This document shows positions 1-12,300 of a stretch of DNA of 64,000 nucleotides, piece after piece. The stretch spans positions 73,051 to 137,050 of the forward strand of contig VXAA01003139.1 in NCBI GenBank assembly GCA_013399115.1. Direction: 5' to 3'. Both the position numbers and the translations under genes were made by a program. The notes beneath the pieces are model-generated. The model was not told the origin of the DNA and did no database searches. It saw only the letters and a list, made by a program, of their open reading frames with translations. Every line of letters begins with the position of its first letter. Position 1 is the stretch's first letter. The DNA is from Anseranas semipalmata (lineage: Eukaryota > Chordata > Aves > Anseriformes > Anseranatidae).

Positions 1-540
1 GGAAGCAGTTCATAGTAACCTATTAGAGGTTTTCCTTCAAGCCACCCTTTTCCCAAACTCAAAAGGGTAGGAGGGGAGAGCTGGCATTTGATGAAGTTGT
101 TCTCTCTTTTATTCCTTTAGTTCAAACAAAGATTCTAGGCTTTTGAGCTGTGCTGGTTTCATTTTTTGTTTGCACAAAATGAAGATACGAGGGAAGCTGA
201 AGGCACACAGAATGAAATTCTGTCTGATATTGGTATTTTGGGGCCTTAATAATGAAACAGTTGTGACTGAATGTGGCCCTGCATCTATTAAATGTGTATA
301 TGGCATGAACAGATAAAAACAGAAAATAAACAAACTGATACTGAACTGCAGACACTACAGAGTTTTACTTTGAAAAACACTGGAGACCTCAGCAATACAC
401 ACTTTAGAATGTCTACTGCTCTTACGTAACTAGCAAATAATTAGATGCTGAAATGAAAATTATGAGCTAATGATTGGCCACATTATCTTAAATTGGAACT
501 TAATTTCTATATGCAACATGTTGCTGATATATATTAAAAA

Positions 541-610
541 AGGAAAGGAAAGGAAAGGAAAGGAAAGGAAAGGAAAGGAAAGGAAAGGAAAGGAAAGGAA
601 AGGAAAGGAA
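541..610. repeat. (GGAAA)n pentanucleotide microsatellite
   Basis: Fourteen uninterrupted copies of AGGAA, flanked by A-rich sequence on both sides. All bases on this strand are purines. The perfect array implies recent or ongoing length change, so the copy number is likely to vary between individuals. Confidence 0.97.
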
Positions 611-3155
611 AAACATTTAACTTTCCAATGACCTTGCTTTTCGGTTTTGATTAAGTCTGTACTGCAGTTTCATTTCCTGTGGTGCCCATTATTGCTAGGG
701 AAGGTGTTATAATTACCTGACAGTACCAGAATCCTTTAAAATATAAATCCTTGCAGTTAACTATAAGATATTCCCTTTAACTAATCACGGAAATCTGTGT
801 ACCATAGCAGAAACTGAGCACAAAAAATCATCTTTTGTATTTGACCAGCATAAAAGCAGTGTAAATGACAGAATATCATAATTAAGAATGCATGTGGCTA
901 CATTAATTTAACATCTTAATTTTTTTGATAAAATTGTGATACTACTGAAAATGAAGAAAGGTATTTACATCAGCAATTGCATGGGAATGTTAAAAGAAGC
1001 ACAGTCAACTGGCTCAAGTCTCTAAACCTCACAAAAAGTGGCTTCAGCGTGACTGCTTCTGCATCAACCAGAGAAATTAGAGAATTATCCTTACTTAAGG
1101 GAAGTATTTGCTAAAAGAAAATTACTGTAAATGGCTCTGCCTCTTACTGAGCTTACACCCTCAAATCCTCTGCAAATGAGGACTGAAAGGTTTGAAATCA
1201 TGTTCCATGACTGCAAATTAGGGATCACGGGGGAATGTGGCTGAAACTAGGTGGGTGAGGATTAGGAGGCCCAGAACCAACTCCCTGCTTCTGCTTGCTT
1301 TATGTCCATGTGGTTTTGGAGTGTAGGAGAAAGATGTCTGAAGTGCATGATGGTCACCGTATCCTTAAAGCTGAGAAGGAAGTTGCCTTGGAAAGTGCTC
1401 CAGCACAAGGTAGTTCATGAGGAAAGAAGCAGGAGCAGAACTGACTGCAAGTCTCTCCCCTCCTTTACGCGATAGCCAAGTTTATACCCTGGAGTGGTTA
1501 AGGAAGATTCTTGCTGCTTAGAATGATCTAGAACTGTGCTTTGATATATTTAGATTTTTTTTTTTTCCTCTTGCAACTTTATTTCCAATTTCATAGGTAA
1601 AAATTTAAGACTTTACTTTCCTAGAATATAGAGGTTTTCTTCTTCAACCATGTTTGCATACTCTGGCAAACACAAAGCAAATTATTTCTACAGAAAAAAA
1701 ACAGCAATTTATTTTTCATAAACAGCCTGCAAAGTGTAACAATGGAGGAAAAAAAAAAAAAAGGAAAAAACAATAATCCATAATTTGGCAAAGCCAGAAC
1801 ATAAAGAAACTCTGACCAGATTTCTTCTGCTCTACAGCAGCATATATTGAAAACTTTCTATTGATTTATAGTAGCAGAAACAAGCATCTGACGTTTATCA
1901 GGCATGATATCTGTGCTGTATTGATGTCAAGTATGAAATTTTGCTGAAGAAATCAAAATATGTGCTTTTGTCCTTTTCTCTCTGGAGACCAGACATTACT
2001 GTCCTATATGCTATAAAAAAATCAGAATCTTCAGTAGAATATAAACTTTTATGTCATCAAGATTTAACATCAGATTGTAATCTAGTCACACTGCTATACA
2101 CTTGATACCACAGCTACTTGCTATCTTTCTGCACAGACTTTTTTTGAGGATTTCTGCCATTTCAAATCATGTCATTGTAACAAATTTTCATACTTATTTT
2201 TCATATTAAATACTATTCAAATCTATTAAACCATTCAGCTTGGAAGACCAGTTCCTAATAATCTACCCTTCATCTCTGAGGGGGTCTTTTTATTCCTCAA
2301 CATTTATATACATTACAAAGACCTTTTACATACTCTTAAATGCAAGCACTCTGTTCTAGAAAGATGAAAGTATTTAGTCATGCATAGCAACATCACACAA
2401 ATAATTTTGGAAACATAGTCAATACTGTACCCTTATACCAGTAATACAAACTGATGAGTAATTTATGAAAAACTATGCAGATATCCAAAATGGAGTCTCA
2501 TCAGGATAAACTCACTCCTCTTCCTCATTGAAAGAAGTGTGCAATGTCCCCTAGTCTACTTAATTATTATACATATCTGTGACTTCTTGATACTGCTCCA
2601 GAAACTACAAGCCTCCCAATAATGACACTGTAAAGGCTTCCTAAAGGTTTGACTTTAATTCATAGACACTGCTGTAAAACACGAATAATTCTGGAGACTG
2701 AATAACTGCAGCATCACATAGGTATAGATTCACTGCAAGTAAAAGCCTGGCCAGTGCAGAACAGAGAGATCAGAAAGCAGCCTTGCATTTTCTAGGTTTT
2801 GTGCCTCACCCTTCCCGCAATTCCAGGAAGAGTTCCTGGGGTCCCAGGCAAGCATCCTCCCAGTCTAGCTTCAGGCCACACTGCTGTCGCTCCTTCTCCC
2901 GGTTCAACAGCTCTAAGGAGGTTATTATCTCATGATTCAGAGCAAAAGAGTGTTTCCCTTTCAAGCATTGTCAGCCAGATCTCATCAAACCTACTTTGAA
3001 GGGTGGGATCTGCCTTCCTTGCATCAGACCGGGAGCACTCGCACTTGTAGAGAAGGTTACCACGGGTAGCATGCTGGCCAAGAGTGTAGCAGTTGGCCTA
3101 TGGCCACAGGCTCCCAAAGGACCAATTTAGGAAAAATAAATAAATATAAACTTAC

Positions 3156-3172
3156 AAAAAAAAAAAAAAAAA
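3156..3172. repeat. poly(A) tract
   Basis: Seventeen A residues followed by C and another A run. The GC-richer patch upstream (about 2800-3090) could in principle be a retroposed sequence with this as its tail, but I recognise no parent transcript, so I leave it as a simple A tract. Confidence 0.85.
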
Positions 3173-3715
3173 CAAAAAAACCACACTCGCAGCCATAGTC
3201 TTTCCCAGTTTTATGCTGGTGTTTCTCCTTTGACATCATTAGCACTGATCGTGATCAGAATCACACTGCAAGTTATTCAGTTGCCTGCATACATCTGGGT
3301 AAAATGAGAAAAAACATTTCAAACAGTAGAAACACTGAAACGCCCATGCATATTGTGTCAGCACCACCACTTATCTGTGGCCATGACTGAATGTAGATAT
3401 CCTAGATGAAGCTGGCACAAAGATTCAAATCATATCAATTATTGTTCAAACATTTTACATGCAAGCGTATGCAAAATAAAGCAGTAATAAGTGCCAAGCA
3501 GGGCATTTACAGTCAATTAATGACAATTCAGGGGAACCAAAGGCCCGATGCTTGAGCCCTAAAATGCAGTCATTAACTGCTTTGAAATGCCTGATCTGAG
3601 GTTATTAACATGAACTGTGTGAAATAAATGAAGATGAAATAGATTGATCCATTCTACTGTTTAATTAATGATATAATCTTATTTTTATTAACAGTTTAAT
3701 ACCTATTTTATAGCA

Positions 3716-3763
3716 TCATGGAATAAATCAGGTTGGACGGACCTCTGGAGGTCATATAGTCTG
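3716..3763 (-). mobile_element. CR1 LINE 3'-end fragment
   Basis: The plus strand reads as the complement of a CR1 3' end: a CATGGAATA start, then AATCAGGTTGGA, GGACCTCTGGAGGTCAT and TAGTC. The same wording occurs at the 3' tips of the larger CR1 copies at 13702 and 44888. Only about 50 bp remain, so this is either an extreme 5' truncation or an old decayed copy. The sense strand is minus. Confidence 0.75.
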
Positions 3764-4280
3764 CATAAATATATACATATATAGTATTTACAGTATAGTT
3801 ATTTTTGTAGCATTTAAACATTGTTACGGGCAAGACAACTTCCAAAGGAACATGGTGAATTCATCATAAAAAATGCTCTCTGCATGACATTGTGGAGCCC
3901 AGACTCAGATCCTCCTCATTTCTCATGGTTCCAAACAATATCAGAACTCCTGAATGCATTTCCTCAACTGAGGGCCAAAAGTCTCTTCACTGAAATTAAT
4001 GGAATATTGACACTTAATAGAGGAAAATGTGCTGTTCTATGTAAACCTGAAAAAGATGATGCTGATATCCTTAAATATGGAATAACAGTTTAGAAGTAGT
4101 TGGTACCGGGGATCTTCTGAAATGACCAAAGAAGTATCTCTTCTAAGTTGACTGGTAGTAATAGGGCATTCATTTTTAAGGAAAGTTTAAATATGAACTA
4201 TTGAAAAGTTGAGAGTGTACAAGAACGTTTCAGTTTATGAAATAGATTTTCCTATATGGAACATGATGAATTAACTTGCT

Positions 4281-4302
4281 TTTTTGTTTGTTTGTTTGTT
4301 TG
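4281..4302. repeat. (TTTG)n microsatellite
   Basis: About five tandem TTTG units preceded by a T run. Short and near perfect. Confidence 0.9.
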
Positions 4303-6660
4303 ACTACAAATTAGACACCACTATTTTTCTCCTTGGGATTGCAAAACAAGAATAAAAAGTGTTACACTCATTTTCTTCTTTTTTTTTTTTTTTGTTGTTT
4401 GTTTTTACCCAGCCTATTTACTATAATTTAATCTCATTATTATAATGACTTTCTAGTAAAAAATATTTCCTCTGTACATTAATATAAATAATTATTACCT
4501 ATAACCAATCAAATATACGTCATCTTAGTTTTTTTACATTTTTCTAATATCTTCTTTGTGCAAAATCACATCTCTTGGAGGTTCCCAATGGCTATAAATT
4601 TTCACACAAATTAAGCTAAACTTTCATTGTCTAACTTTGTTACCATAATATAAATTACAATATCTGTCATAAGAATGCTTATCCTATTTAAACAGAAAAT
4701 ACTAACATATAATTTGTAGTATACCTTGCTACCTCTGCGATCCCCAAATAAGTGCTTACACAAACAAGTAACTCTGCTCATAAGTCACTCCTGCTGCATG
4801 CAGTGTCATCTTACTTTAAAGTCATCTGGCTGTAGGTTTTTTTTTTTTATGTAAGCAAGCAATCCTGGAAAAATCTTGGACAAGTTTGTATTCAAACAAC
4901 ATATGACACACTTTAATGCTTTCATCTCTTGAGTATCTGATTAATTTTCAGGAGTGTCATGAAAATGTGGAAAAAAAAATTTGATGTGAATTTGCCACAT
5001 CAAAAGATGAAGATTTCTCAACATATAAAATCATGGAGGCAGTTCCAGGCATGCATGTTAATATGGAAGGTAATTCATAATCAGGAAGGGATAGAAAAAA
5101 GTTCTTAGAGGTAGAAAACAGGGCAAAGTAAGAAGAATGGACATCAGGGCTGTTACTGGATAACCCTCTGGTTGTGCAGGGCTTTGAAAATAAGAGAATC
5201 TCAGCTGTAGAGAGAATGAGGTAAAGATTAAAAGAGGAAATAACAAAGGAGGTTGTCTGACATGATCAGAATGACAAAAAGAGGAGAACTTAACTTTATT
5301 GTTCTCAGCTGTGGAGAAGGTTGTCATTTTGACATGGTGCGGTAAGTTCTTTAAATACACACTTAGAACTTGTAGGAAATGAGTGCAGAGTTTAAAAGAA
5401 ATCTCGGATGACTGATGAAAAAAATGGCTCTATTGGTGAAATGTTCAAATCTCATAGTAACTTCATCTCATTAAGTATGAAGAATTGTGTGACCTAACTG
5501 CTTTGCATTCTTATCAGGTAGTACGATGAACACCAACTATAACTTCTACGGGGCAGCAATGGCACTATAAATTCATTAGCAAAATTCAAAATATATTTTC
5601 TTCAAAATTTCTAGTTAAATAAGACAGATAACTTGGCTGACAGTAAGTGTGACCACAGCGCTTATCACATTAACACACATTTTAAACTTACTCTAGCTTA
5701 TATTCTTCAAAACCACGTGCAACAAATGACGTTATTGTTGGCTTCCACTGCAGAAGAATATACTACCACAGAAACAAGGAAGAACAGAGATCTCCAAAAT
5801 CATTTTGCTTGGAAAACTCTTGTGCTTTCTACAGAAGATATAGCAGTCGGGTTATTTGCTCTGTGGCCTCTAAGGAACGGCTTTGTACTAAGTCTTTGGT
5901 CATGGCTTTTTATGAGCAAAAGTCACTACAAAAATTATATTCATTTTTCTTCTTATTTCAGTTTTCCTGGTATCCATTCTAGCTATATTTTATTCAAGCA
6001 ATAAAAGTTTAAAAAGTGACTTCATAGTACATTAATTTCATGTTGAGGGTCTAATGAGAACTGACAAAAGCAAGGAAATTCAAGCTTACGCTGTCATTCC
6101 ACTCACTTGAAGTGACAACCTACACAAGAAATGTCCTTGTTTTGGTTTTAATTTGTATCTCTAATATTATTTTAACATATTGGCTGCAACTGTGCTATTT
6201 CAAAGCAATAAAATTAGAGACTTTAATGGGCATTTATATGAGATACATGTTTAAAACGTCAAGCAGAAAATAAAAGCACCATGGCCTTTATTTGCTTGAT
6301 GGGTTTGATGAGTGGTATGCACCATACTTTCAAAAAGATGTACTTGGCTGTGAAAGTTCTAAATAGTCATTTGCTATTAGCTTTGAGAACACAGTGATGG
6401 AAGTTTAGTCCACATCAACTGACAAAAATCACACCACTAGCACTGGGAATTAAAAAGATGTGTTAACTTCAGAGTGATATTTCCCTTTGACAAGAAATGT
6501 ATATGAAATACACTGCAATAACAGTGATTTTGAGTTGGATGAGACAATAACTTTACCAGTTAACAAAAAAAAATTATGTGTTGTGGATCAGGTTTTCTTT
6601 GATGATAAGCACTGGTTTGCTAGAAGTTTTACATCTTAATAGGGCAGTATGCTAAATATC

Positions 6661-6693
6661 TTAAAAACAAAACAAAACAAACAAAAAAAAACT
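6661..6693. repeat. A-rich (AAAAC)n low-complexity tract
   Basis: A run of AAAAC and AAAC units ending in a longer A run. Simple sequence with no associated retroposon body that I can recognise. Confidence 0.85.
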
Positions 6694-8333
6694 ATGATTG
6701 CTGCAAATAAGTACTAAAATTATCTATAATAAAAAATAACTTGTTCTTGAACTTTGCCTGCCCAGGATATCTACCCTTAACATTTCTTCCCACCCAGCCA
6801 GTGAGCAACATTGAAAAAGAGAACAGCAGTTGTGAAACCCTGACTCCAACTCCCGCTTGTTGGATGAGAGTTTCTAAATGATAGATAGCTTGCCTTTTAG
6901 ACTCTGTAATAGTAAAGCATATTTAGAATGTATGCATGGTACAGTCATTTAAATAATTTGCAAGTCCTGTTTCTATTCAAATGTTGAAATGACAGCCCTG
7001 AAGACAGCAGTTCTCTATTCCCGGATCATACCTACAGAACTGGCAACAGCCTGGCTGTCAATCTGGAAACTCAGCTCTAAATTCACACATACGACATAGT
7101 CTGAAAAGACGACACTGATTATTTGAATTATTCAAATCCCTCTCTCTGTTCTTGAGTTCAGTTAGGACTAAACCCAGGAAACACTAGGACATTAGTACTT
7201 ACTTTTCTAAGCAAAAACAAAAAGCAAAACTGAAAACAACTCAAGAAAGCCCCTTTAACCAACCAGCTCCAGCTCAGCTGCAAGATTAAATGGTTCTGGA
7301 TTATCCAAAACACCATTAGGGTTTTGGCTTTGTTTGGGGGTGGGTGGGTTAGTTGGTTGTTTAAAGGCCTACCAACCACTGTTTTGCCCCTGGAATATCT
7401 TTTCTGCCTAGTGACACTAGCATTTAAGAGTCCTCAAATAAACATAACAATGAATTTCAGAGGCGTTTCTGAAATTGCCACAGTCAGATCTCAGTAAAGT
7501 CACAGCATACTGCATACTTCAGCTGAAACTACCTTAGCATCTCTTCTGTCAATCACTCATGTTCCCTCCATACCAGAATCCACTTTTCACAATTCTGGGA
7601 CTTTTCCAGAAAACTGAAGACAGTTGTCAGATCTCAGAAACACATGCATACCCATGTGCATGTAAACAATACAGACTGGGTAGGCAAGTCTTTAATTGTC
7701 TTGAGGGAAAGACAATTTCCCTCGCACAGCAAGAACAGACAACTTACTATAGTATCTGAGACATGGTTTGAAAAGTGTTGAATTTTAATTCCAGTATTTT
7801 TTATGCTTCAAGCGGAAAATAATTCTACTAATGTATCTGGAACACATTTGTTTTAAATTCCACTAATCAATGAAAATGAAATGTTGGGCCCCAACAGTAG
7901 TCAGATACATTGGTGATAGATGCACAGAAATGCATAGCTAAATAGTCTCTAGTTGTATTTGTATGGAAATTGTTACTTAAAATATACTCTGCACTCCCTC
8001 TGGTCCACTACTATTTTAAACTCTAATAAAGAATTTTCTCAAGGGGGAAAAGGAATATTTATTTCTAAAACAAATTAGGTTCTCCTGTGGTAGAGCAATT
8101 AACATTTTTAATACTTGCTGTCTGCAGTTCATGCTTTGAATACAGTAAGATAGATATTGTTTCATAGTGCTAAGTTTTACTATGTTTTTTTTTTTTTCCA
8201 GAAACCGTAGACAGTCTCTCTGCCTATTATGCGGTTTCAGCTACATTTATGATATTCTTATTGAATTTACTGTTTATGTCATTGTTTTTCTTAAAGCAAC
8301 AACATTTTGGTATTTAGAGTTACAAAGGTAGAA

Positions 8334-8351
8334 AATATATATATATATATT
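8334..8351. repeat. (AT)n dinucleotide repeat
   Basis: About eight to nine AT units. Confidence 0.9.
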
Positions 8352-8525
8352 ACCCTATTACTGCATCAGTTATATTCCTGCCATCAATAACATTGTGCCC
8401 AACTACTGATAAAGCAGTAAACCAAAAGAAAAGTTAAAGATGCAGTGTTTCCATTTTATTCAAGTAATGTCTAGAATTCTCCATAAATACTAAAAAACAC
8501 TATATTATAACAAATTAACAATTGT

Positions 8526-8530
8526 ATTCT
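8526..8530. repeat. Target-site duplication, left copy (ATTCT)
   Basis: ATTCT immediately precedes the TGTTGTGG end of the LTR and matches 9370-9374 exactly. Confidence 0.85.
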
Positions 8531-9369
8531 TGTTGTGGTTTCACCCTGATGGATAGCTAAACTCCATCACACCACTCTCTCACCCCTCCCCTCCTCAAAA
8601 GAACAGGGGGAGAAAATACAATGAAAAAGAGTTCAAGAGCTGAAATAAGAACAGGGAAATTACTCACCAATTACCTTCTCAAGCAAAGCAGACTCAACGT
8701 AGGGAGATTGATGTAATCTATTGCCTATTACTGACAGACTACAGCAGTGAGAAACTAAAAGCAAACTAAAAGCACCTTCCCCGCCCCATTCACTGTCTTC
8801 TACCGCCTCACCCTGAGCAGCACATGGGGAATGGAGACTGCAGTCAGTCCATAACACTTCATCTCCACTGCTATTTCACGGTCACTGCTCCAACATGGGG
8901 TCCCTCCCAAGGGATGCCGTCCTTCCCAAATTGATCCTGTGTGGGTTTCCCACAGTTCCTCAAGAACTGCTCCAATATGGGTCCGTACCTTGGGGCCCAT
9001 CCCTCAGGACCAAACTGCTNCACCATGGGCCTCTCCACGGGCCGCAGGGGAACTTCTGCTCTGGTGCCTGGAGCCCCTCCTGCCCTCCTTCTGTACTGAC
9101 CTGGGTGTCTGCAGGGCTGTTTCTCTCACATTTCTCACTCCTCTCTCCCAGCTGCTGTGGCACAGCAGTTTTTTTCCCTTTCTTAAATCTGCTCTCCCAG
9201 AGGCCCTACCAGCGTTGCTTACTGGCCCGGCTCTGACCAGCAGCGGGTCCCTTTTGGAGCCGGCTGGAGCTGGCTCTGATCTGACATGGGGCAGCTCCTG
9301 GGCTCTGCTCACAGAGGCCACCCCTGCAGCCCCCCTGCTGCCAAACCCTTGCCATGTAAACCCAATACA
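8531..9369 (-). mobile_element. Solo LTR of an endogenous retrovirus (about 839 bp)
   Basis: On the plus strand the element begins TGTTGTGGTTT at 8531 and ends CCCAATACA at 9369. It therefore has the TG...CA ends of a retroviral LTR in either direction. The bases just outside are identical: ATTCT at 8526-8530 and ATTCT at 9370-9374, a 5-bp target-site duplication. Both boundaries are thus set by the sequence. The minus-strand sense is inferred from my recollection of related avian LTRs and from a TTTAAG box in minus sense near 9183-9191. There is no internal retroviral region next to it, so it is a solo LTR left by LTR-LTR recombination. It is more GC-rich than its surroundings, which explains the open frames of 102 to 153 codons crossing it on both strands; these are not genes. 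A single N lies at 9020. The 5-bp duplication fits several ERV groups, including ERVL-type, so I do not assign a family. Confidence 0.88.
8884..9029. repeat. Diverged tandem units inside the LTR
   Basis: A 16-base motif of the form ACTGCTCCANNATGGG occurs three times, at 8884-8899, 8966-8981 and 9014-9029, with variable spacers of GC-rich sequence. The third copy contains the N at 9020, at a position where the first two copies both have C. The motif marks an internal minisatellite-like part of the LTR. Confidence 0.75.
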
Positions 9370-9374
9370 ATTCT
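9370..9374. repeat. Target-site duplication, right copy (ATTCT)
   Basis: ATTCT immediately follows the CAATACA end of the LTR. It is identical to 8526-8530, so no flanking DNA has been lost since insertion. Confidence 0.85.
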
Positions 9375-12300
9375 TGAGCAGCAGAGTCCAGGACTTGTGA
9401 GTCAAAGAAAGAATAGACCCAAGCACTGTTGGATCACAGCATCTCTGTCTAGTAGGCAGCTCTCACTAAACCCTGGAAGTCAGTTATCTCTGAACTCAGT
9501 TTCTTGCCTCTCTGCTGCTTATATCTCCTTCCTGTCTTATGTTCTTTCAAGCCTGTGTACTGAACCTACATCACACACCTGGTTATTGGTCTGAAAATAG
9601 ATAAATAAATAAAGAGGAAACATGTTTTTAACCAGTTAGAGGATGGCTAATAATAATCTCAAAGCTGCCCTAGAGAGATTTCCATCTGGTTTGGCAGAGG
9701 TTCATAGCTGGTTCCCAAACCATCTGTTATCCATCACTCACAAGGTTTATGCCTTGTTCTGTGCTGCCTTTCAAGTTTTCTCAAGGCCAAAGGACTCACA
9801 GCTGCATTCCAGTCTCTGCAGGCTCCTAAAAGGATGTCTGCTGCTGACAGAGCCTGATAAATCAGCCTGGGGACATAAAGCCCCAGATAGCACTCATTGA
9901 ATCACAAGGTTTCATGAACCCACCAAGACGTCCTAGTTCCTTGGTTACCTGTAGTTAGGGGGATGAATTTCTCTATTACTACTTCCTCAGATTCAGAGGT
10001 ATATTTCCCTCATTCTGTTTCTTTCCCCACACTGCCAGTTTATGGAGCTGGCTGTTACCATGTCAGTAAACTCTGGATATATATCACTTCAGAACTGAGT
10101 TTAAAGAGCAGGTGGTTTAGGCAGCTTTTTCATTTGCAGGGGATAGTTACAACAGGCTCTCATTCAAGTTACAGTACTTACAGAGTTTGATAGACTCTGA
10201 TAGAAGTCTAATACTCCAGACCTCATATATCTTACAGGCCTCACATCCAACTTTCCATACCCAGACTATATGAACTGCCTGAAATTTAAGCATGTGAATG
10301 AAGACCTTAAAGTAGACCAGTTAAATTGTGCCTTGCAAGCACCTATTTTGGCATCCTTGCCTGTAAACGGAATAACTAGTTCAGAGGCATCCTCATTTAG
10401 TCAGATGAGCTGCACCCACACTTTCTTCATAGCTTTTTTGAGATGTCAGTAATTAAAGGCTGTTAAAACCACATGCAGATCCTTTGAATTTGTGACAGAG
10501 TGTACTAAGTCTTGCTAGGATGGAGGAAAATTTATTTTTGTGGATAAAACAGTATCAGGTGAAGAGTTTGGCTGAGGCGGTAGACCTGTGAAACCATTAA
10601 GAGGTTGGGAGGAGATGCAGCCCAGACAGCTGATCAGAACTGGCCAGTGTTCTGATGCTCTTTTTGTTTTTGTTTCTCTTCTCTGATCTGCCTCTCCATT
10701 AAGCTAGCATTTTGAGTTAGTAATAAGACTTATGAACAGGTATTTTCAGCCTCTCTTAGTAAATAAAGCTATATCCACAATAACTAATACTTGAATGTGA
10801 CTAAGCTGTAGAGTGACTGGTTTATACTGTCTAGTGGGAAAGGACATAGCCACGAAAAGAAGTCTATGAAGGCTCTGCCATACTGACAATCCCAGTTTTG
10901 AAAATGGCACTCTGATTATATTTGATTTACCTTCAAATCTTTTCTGCTTCCTAGTTCACTTATTAGTATTTTTTGTCAGTAAGCTTGAAATGTAAATAGA
11001 CTAAAATCCAAGTTTTAATCAAGTAGTGCACTGTTTCCCAAGTACTGGGATAAGTCCCACCTCCAAATGTTGCAGCTTCTGTTGACTCCTGATTTTTTTT
11101 TTTTTAATAAATTTCACCAGTATTGTTGTTTCTTAGCTACATCTGCTATACAACTCTATTTTCAATGGAGATCTTCCATAGTAAAGAAGCATGCCGGCTT
11201 ACTATTGTGGGCAAAACAGCTCATCCAAGGCAGGCAAATGAAAATGATGTGAAAGCAATCCAAAAGGCTTTGATTTTACAAATAACTAGTAACAGTTCTA
11301 TTTCATGTTATTTCCTAGCTGTGCAATCCACACACCAGAGGAGGTTCTGTCCTATGTCATATAACTTGAAGCAATTTCCAGTTGCTCTATGGGAGTTGGT
11401 TCCAACATATGCCCACACTGATGCATGAGTTCTGCTCCTCTGCTGCATGCTCTTTGAAGTTGAACTGTGGAGCTCAGTTTAGATTTTAGTATTCCAAAAC
11501 ATGGAAAGTCAGTTTAAACACTCAAAGTACCAAGGCTGGGTGTTACTTATGCACTACAAATTGCCATTATAACGCTGAAGGCTTCATAAGAAAGTCGTGA
11601 AATATAGACATAGACTCCCTACAAGCATTTTGGCTATATTGCTACTCTGGAGCACTATATAAAGAGAATGGGATTTTTCTTGCATTTTGATGTGAAGTGG
11701 TATTTCCTGAAAACAAAGCAAGGCAAAGATGTTGACACCTGTTTGAGCTATCTTTATAGTATCTGACATTTAACCCATGTATCTGTGATTTAGGTGTTGA
11801 GATTTAAATCAAGGGTAGTGTGTTTCTAAGAACCATGGCACAAAGAGCAGTATTCTATTGTGCTTATCACTTTCAAAGCACCTTGACAGTTTCTTCATAT
11901 AAATACATCTCATTACTTTGAACTTGATCTTTTATATTAGCTCTTGGAGCCATCTATCAGGGCTACCAAATCCCATCAGTGCATAGGGACACCTAGATTA
12001 ATTCAACATGAGAACAAACTGGGAAGCAGCGTAATACCAGGTAGTTCATGATGTTTTGAACTCTAGTTAGTGCTTGCTAGCAAGCAAATAGAGATGTTTA
12101 TCTAACTAATGGAAACAAAAACATTTTTACATTATTGAGATCCAAATTAAAGTACTGGTCTGTAGACAAAAGGTAGAAATCAAACAAGAAAGAAGACAGT
12201 TTAACCTACTCTTCAGTAAATATTCAAAAGTATAACTGATGAAAAAAAAACAACAACAAATAAACGACTTTTTAGTGCAATATTCAACAAACTGCACAAG

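Larger units (their letters stand above)
1..3715. other. AT-rich unique DNA, no gene seen
   Basis: No open frame here exceeds 77 codons, and none resembles a known protein. The stretch holds one clear pentanucleotide array (541-610), short A or T runs (about 1557-1566, 1749-1762, 3156-3172), and a slightly more GC-rich patch at about 2800-3090 that I could not assign. The segment at about 3430-3640 is free of simple repeats and rich in homeodomain-type TAAT cores; it is discussed as a possible conserved element. Confidence 0.7.
3764..8525. other. AT-rich unique DNA, no gene seen
   Basis: The longest frame is 123 codons at 5633-6004 on the plus strand. It shows no recognisable domain and has a composition typical of random AT-rich translation. 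The stretch contains a TTTG array (4281-4302), a T tract near 4378-4394, an A/C-rich tract (6661-6693) and a short AT repeat (8334-8351). I see no transposable element that I can name. Confidence 0.7.

Noticed and set aside
2800..3172. GC-richer patch followed by an A run, as in a processed retrocopy
   Set aside because: No parent gene or small RNA is recognisable, no target-site duplication was found, and the frame inside is only 66 codons.
5633..6004. 123-codon plus-strand frame
   Set aside because: Random-looking composition, no domain and no Kozak or splice context. It fits chance.
8939..9426. Overlapping frames of 102 to 153 codons on both strands
   Set aside because: They lie within or across the LTR, overlap in several frames, and owe their length to its higher GC content.
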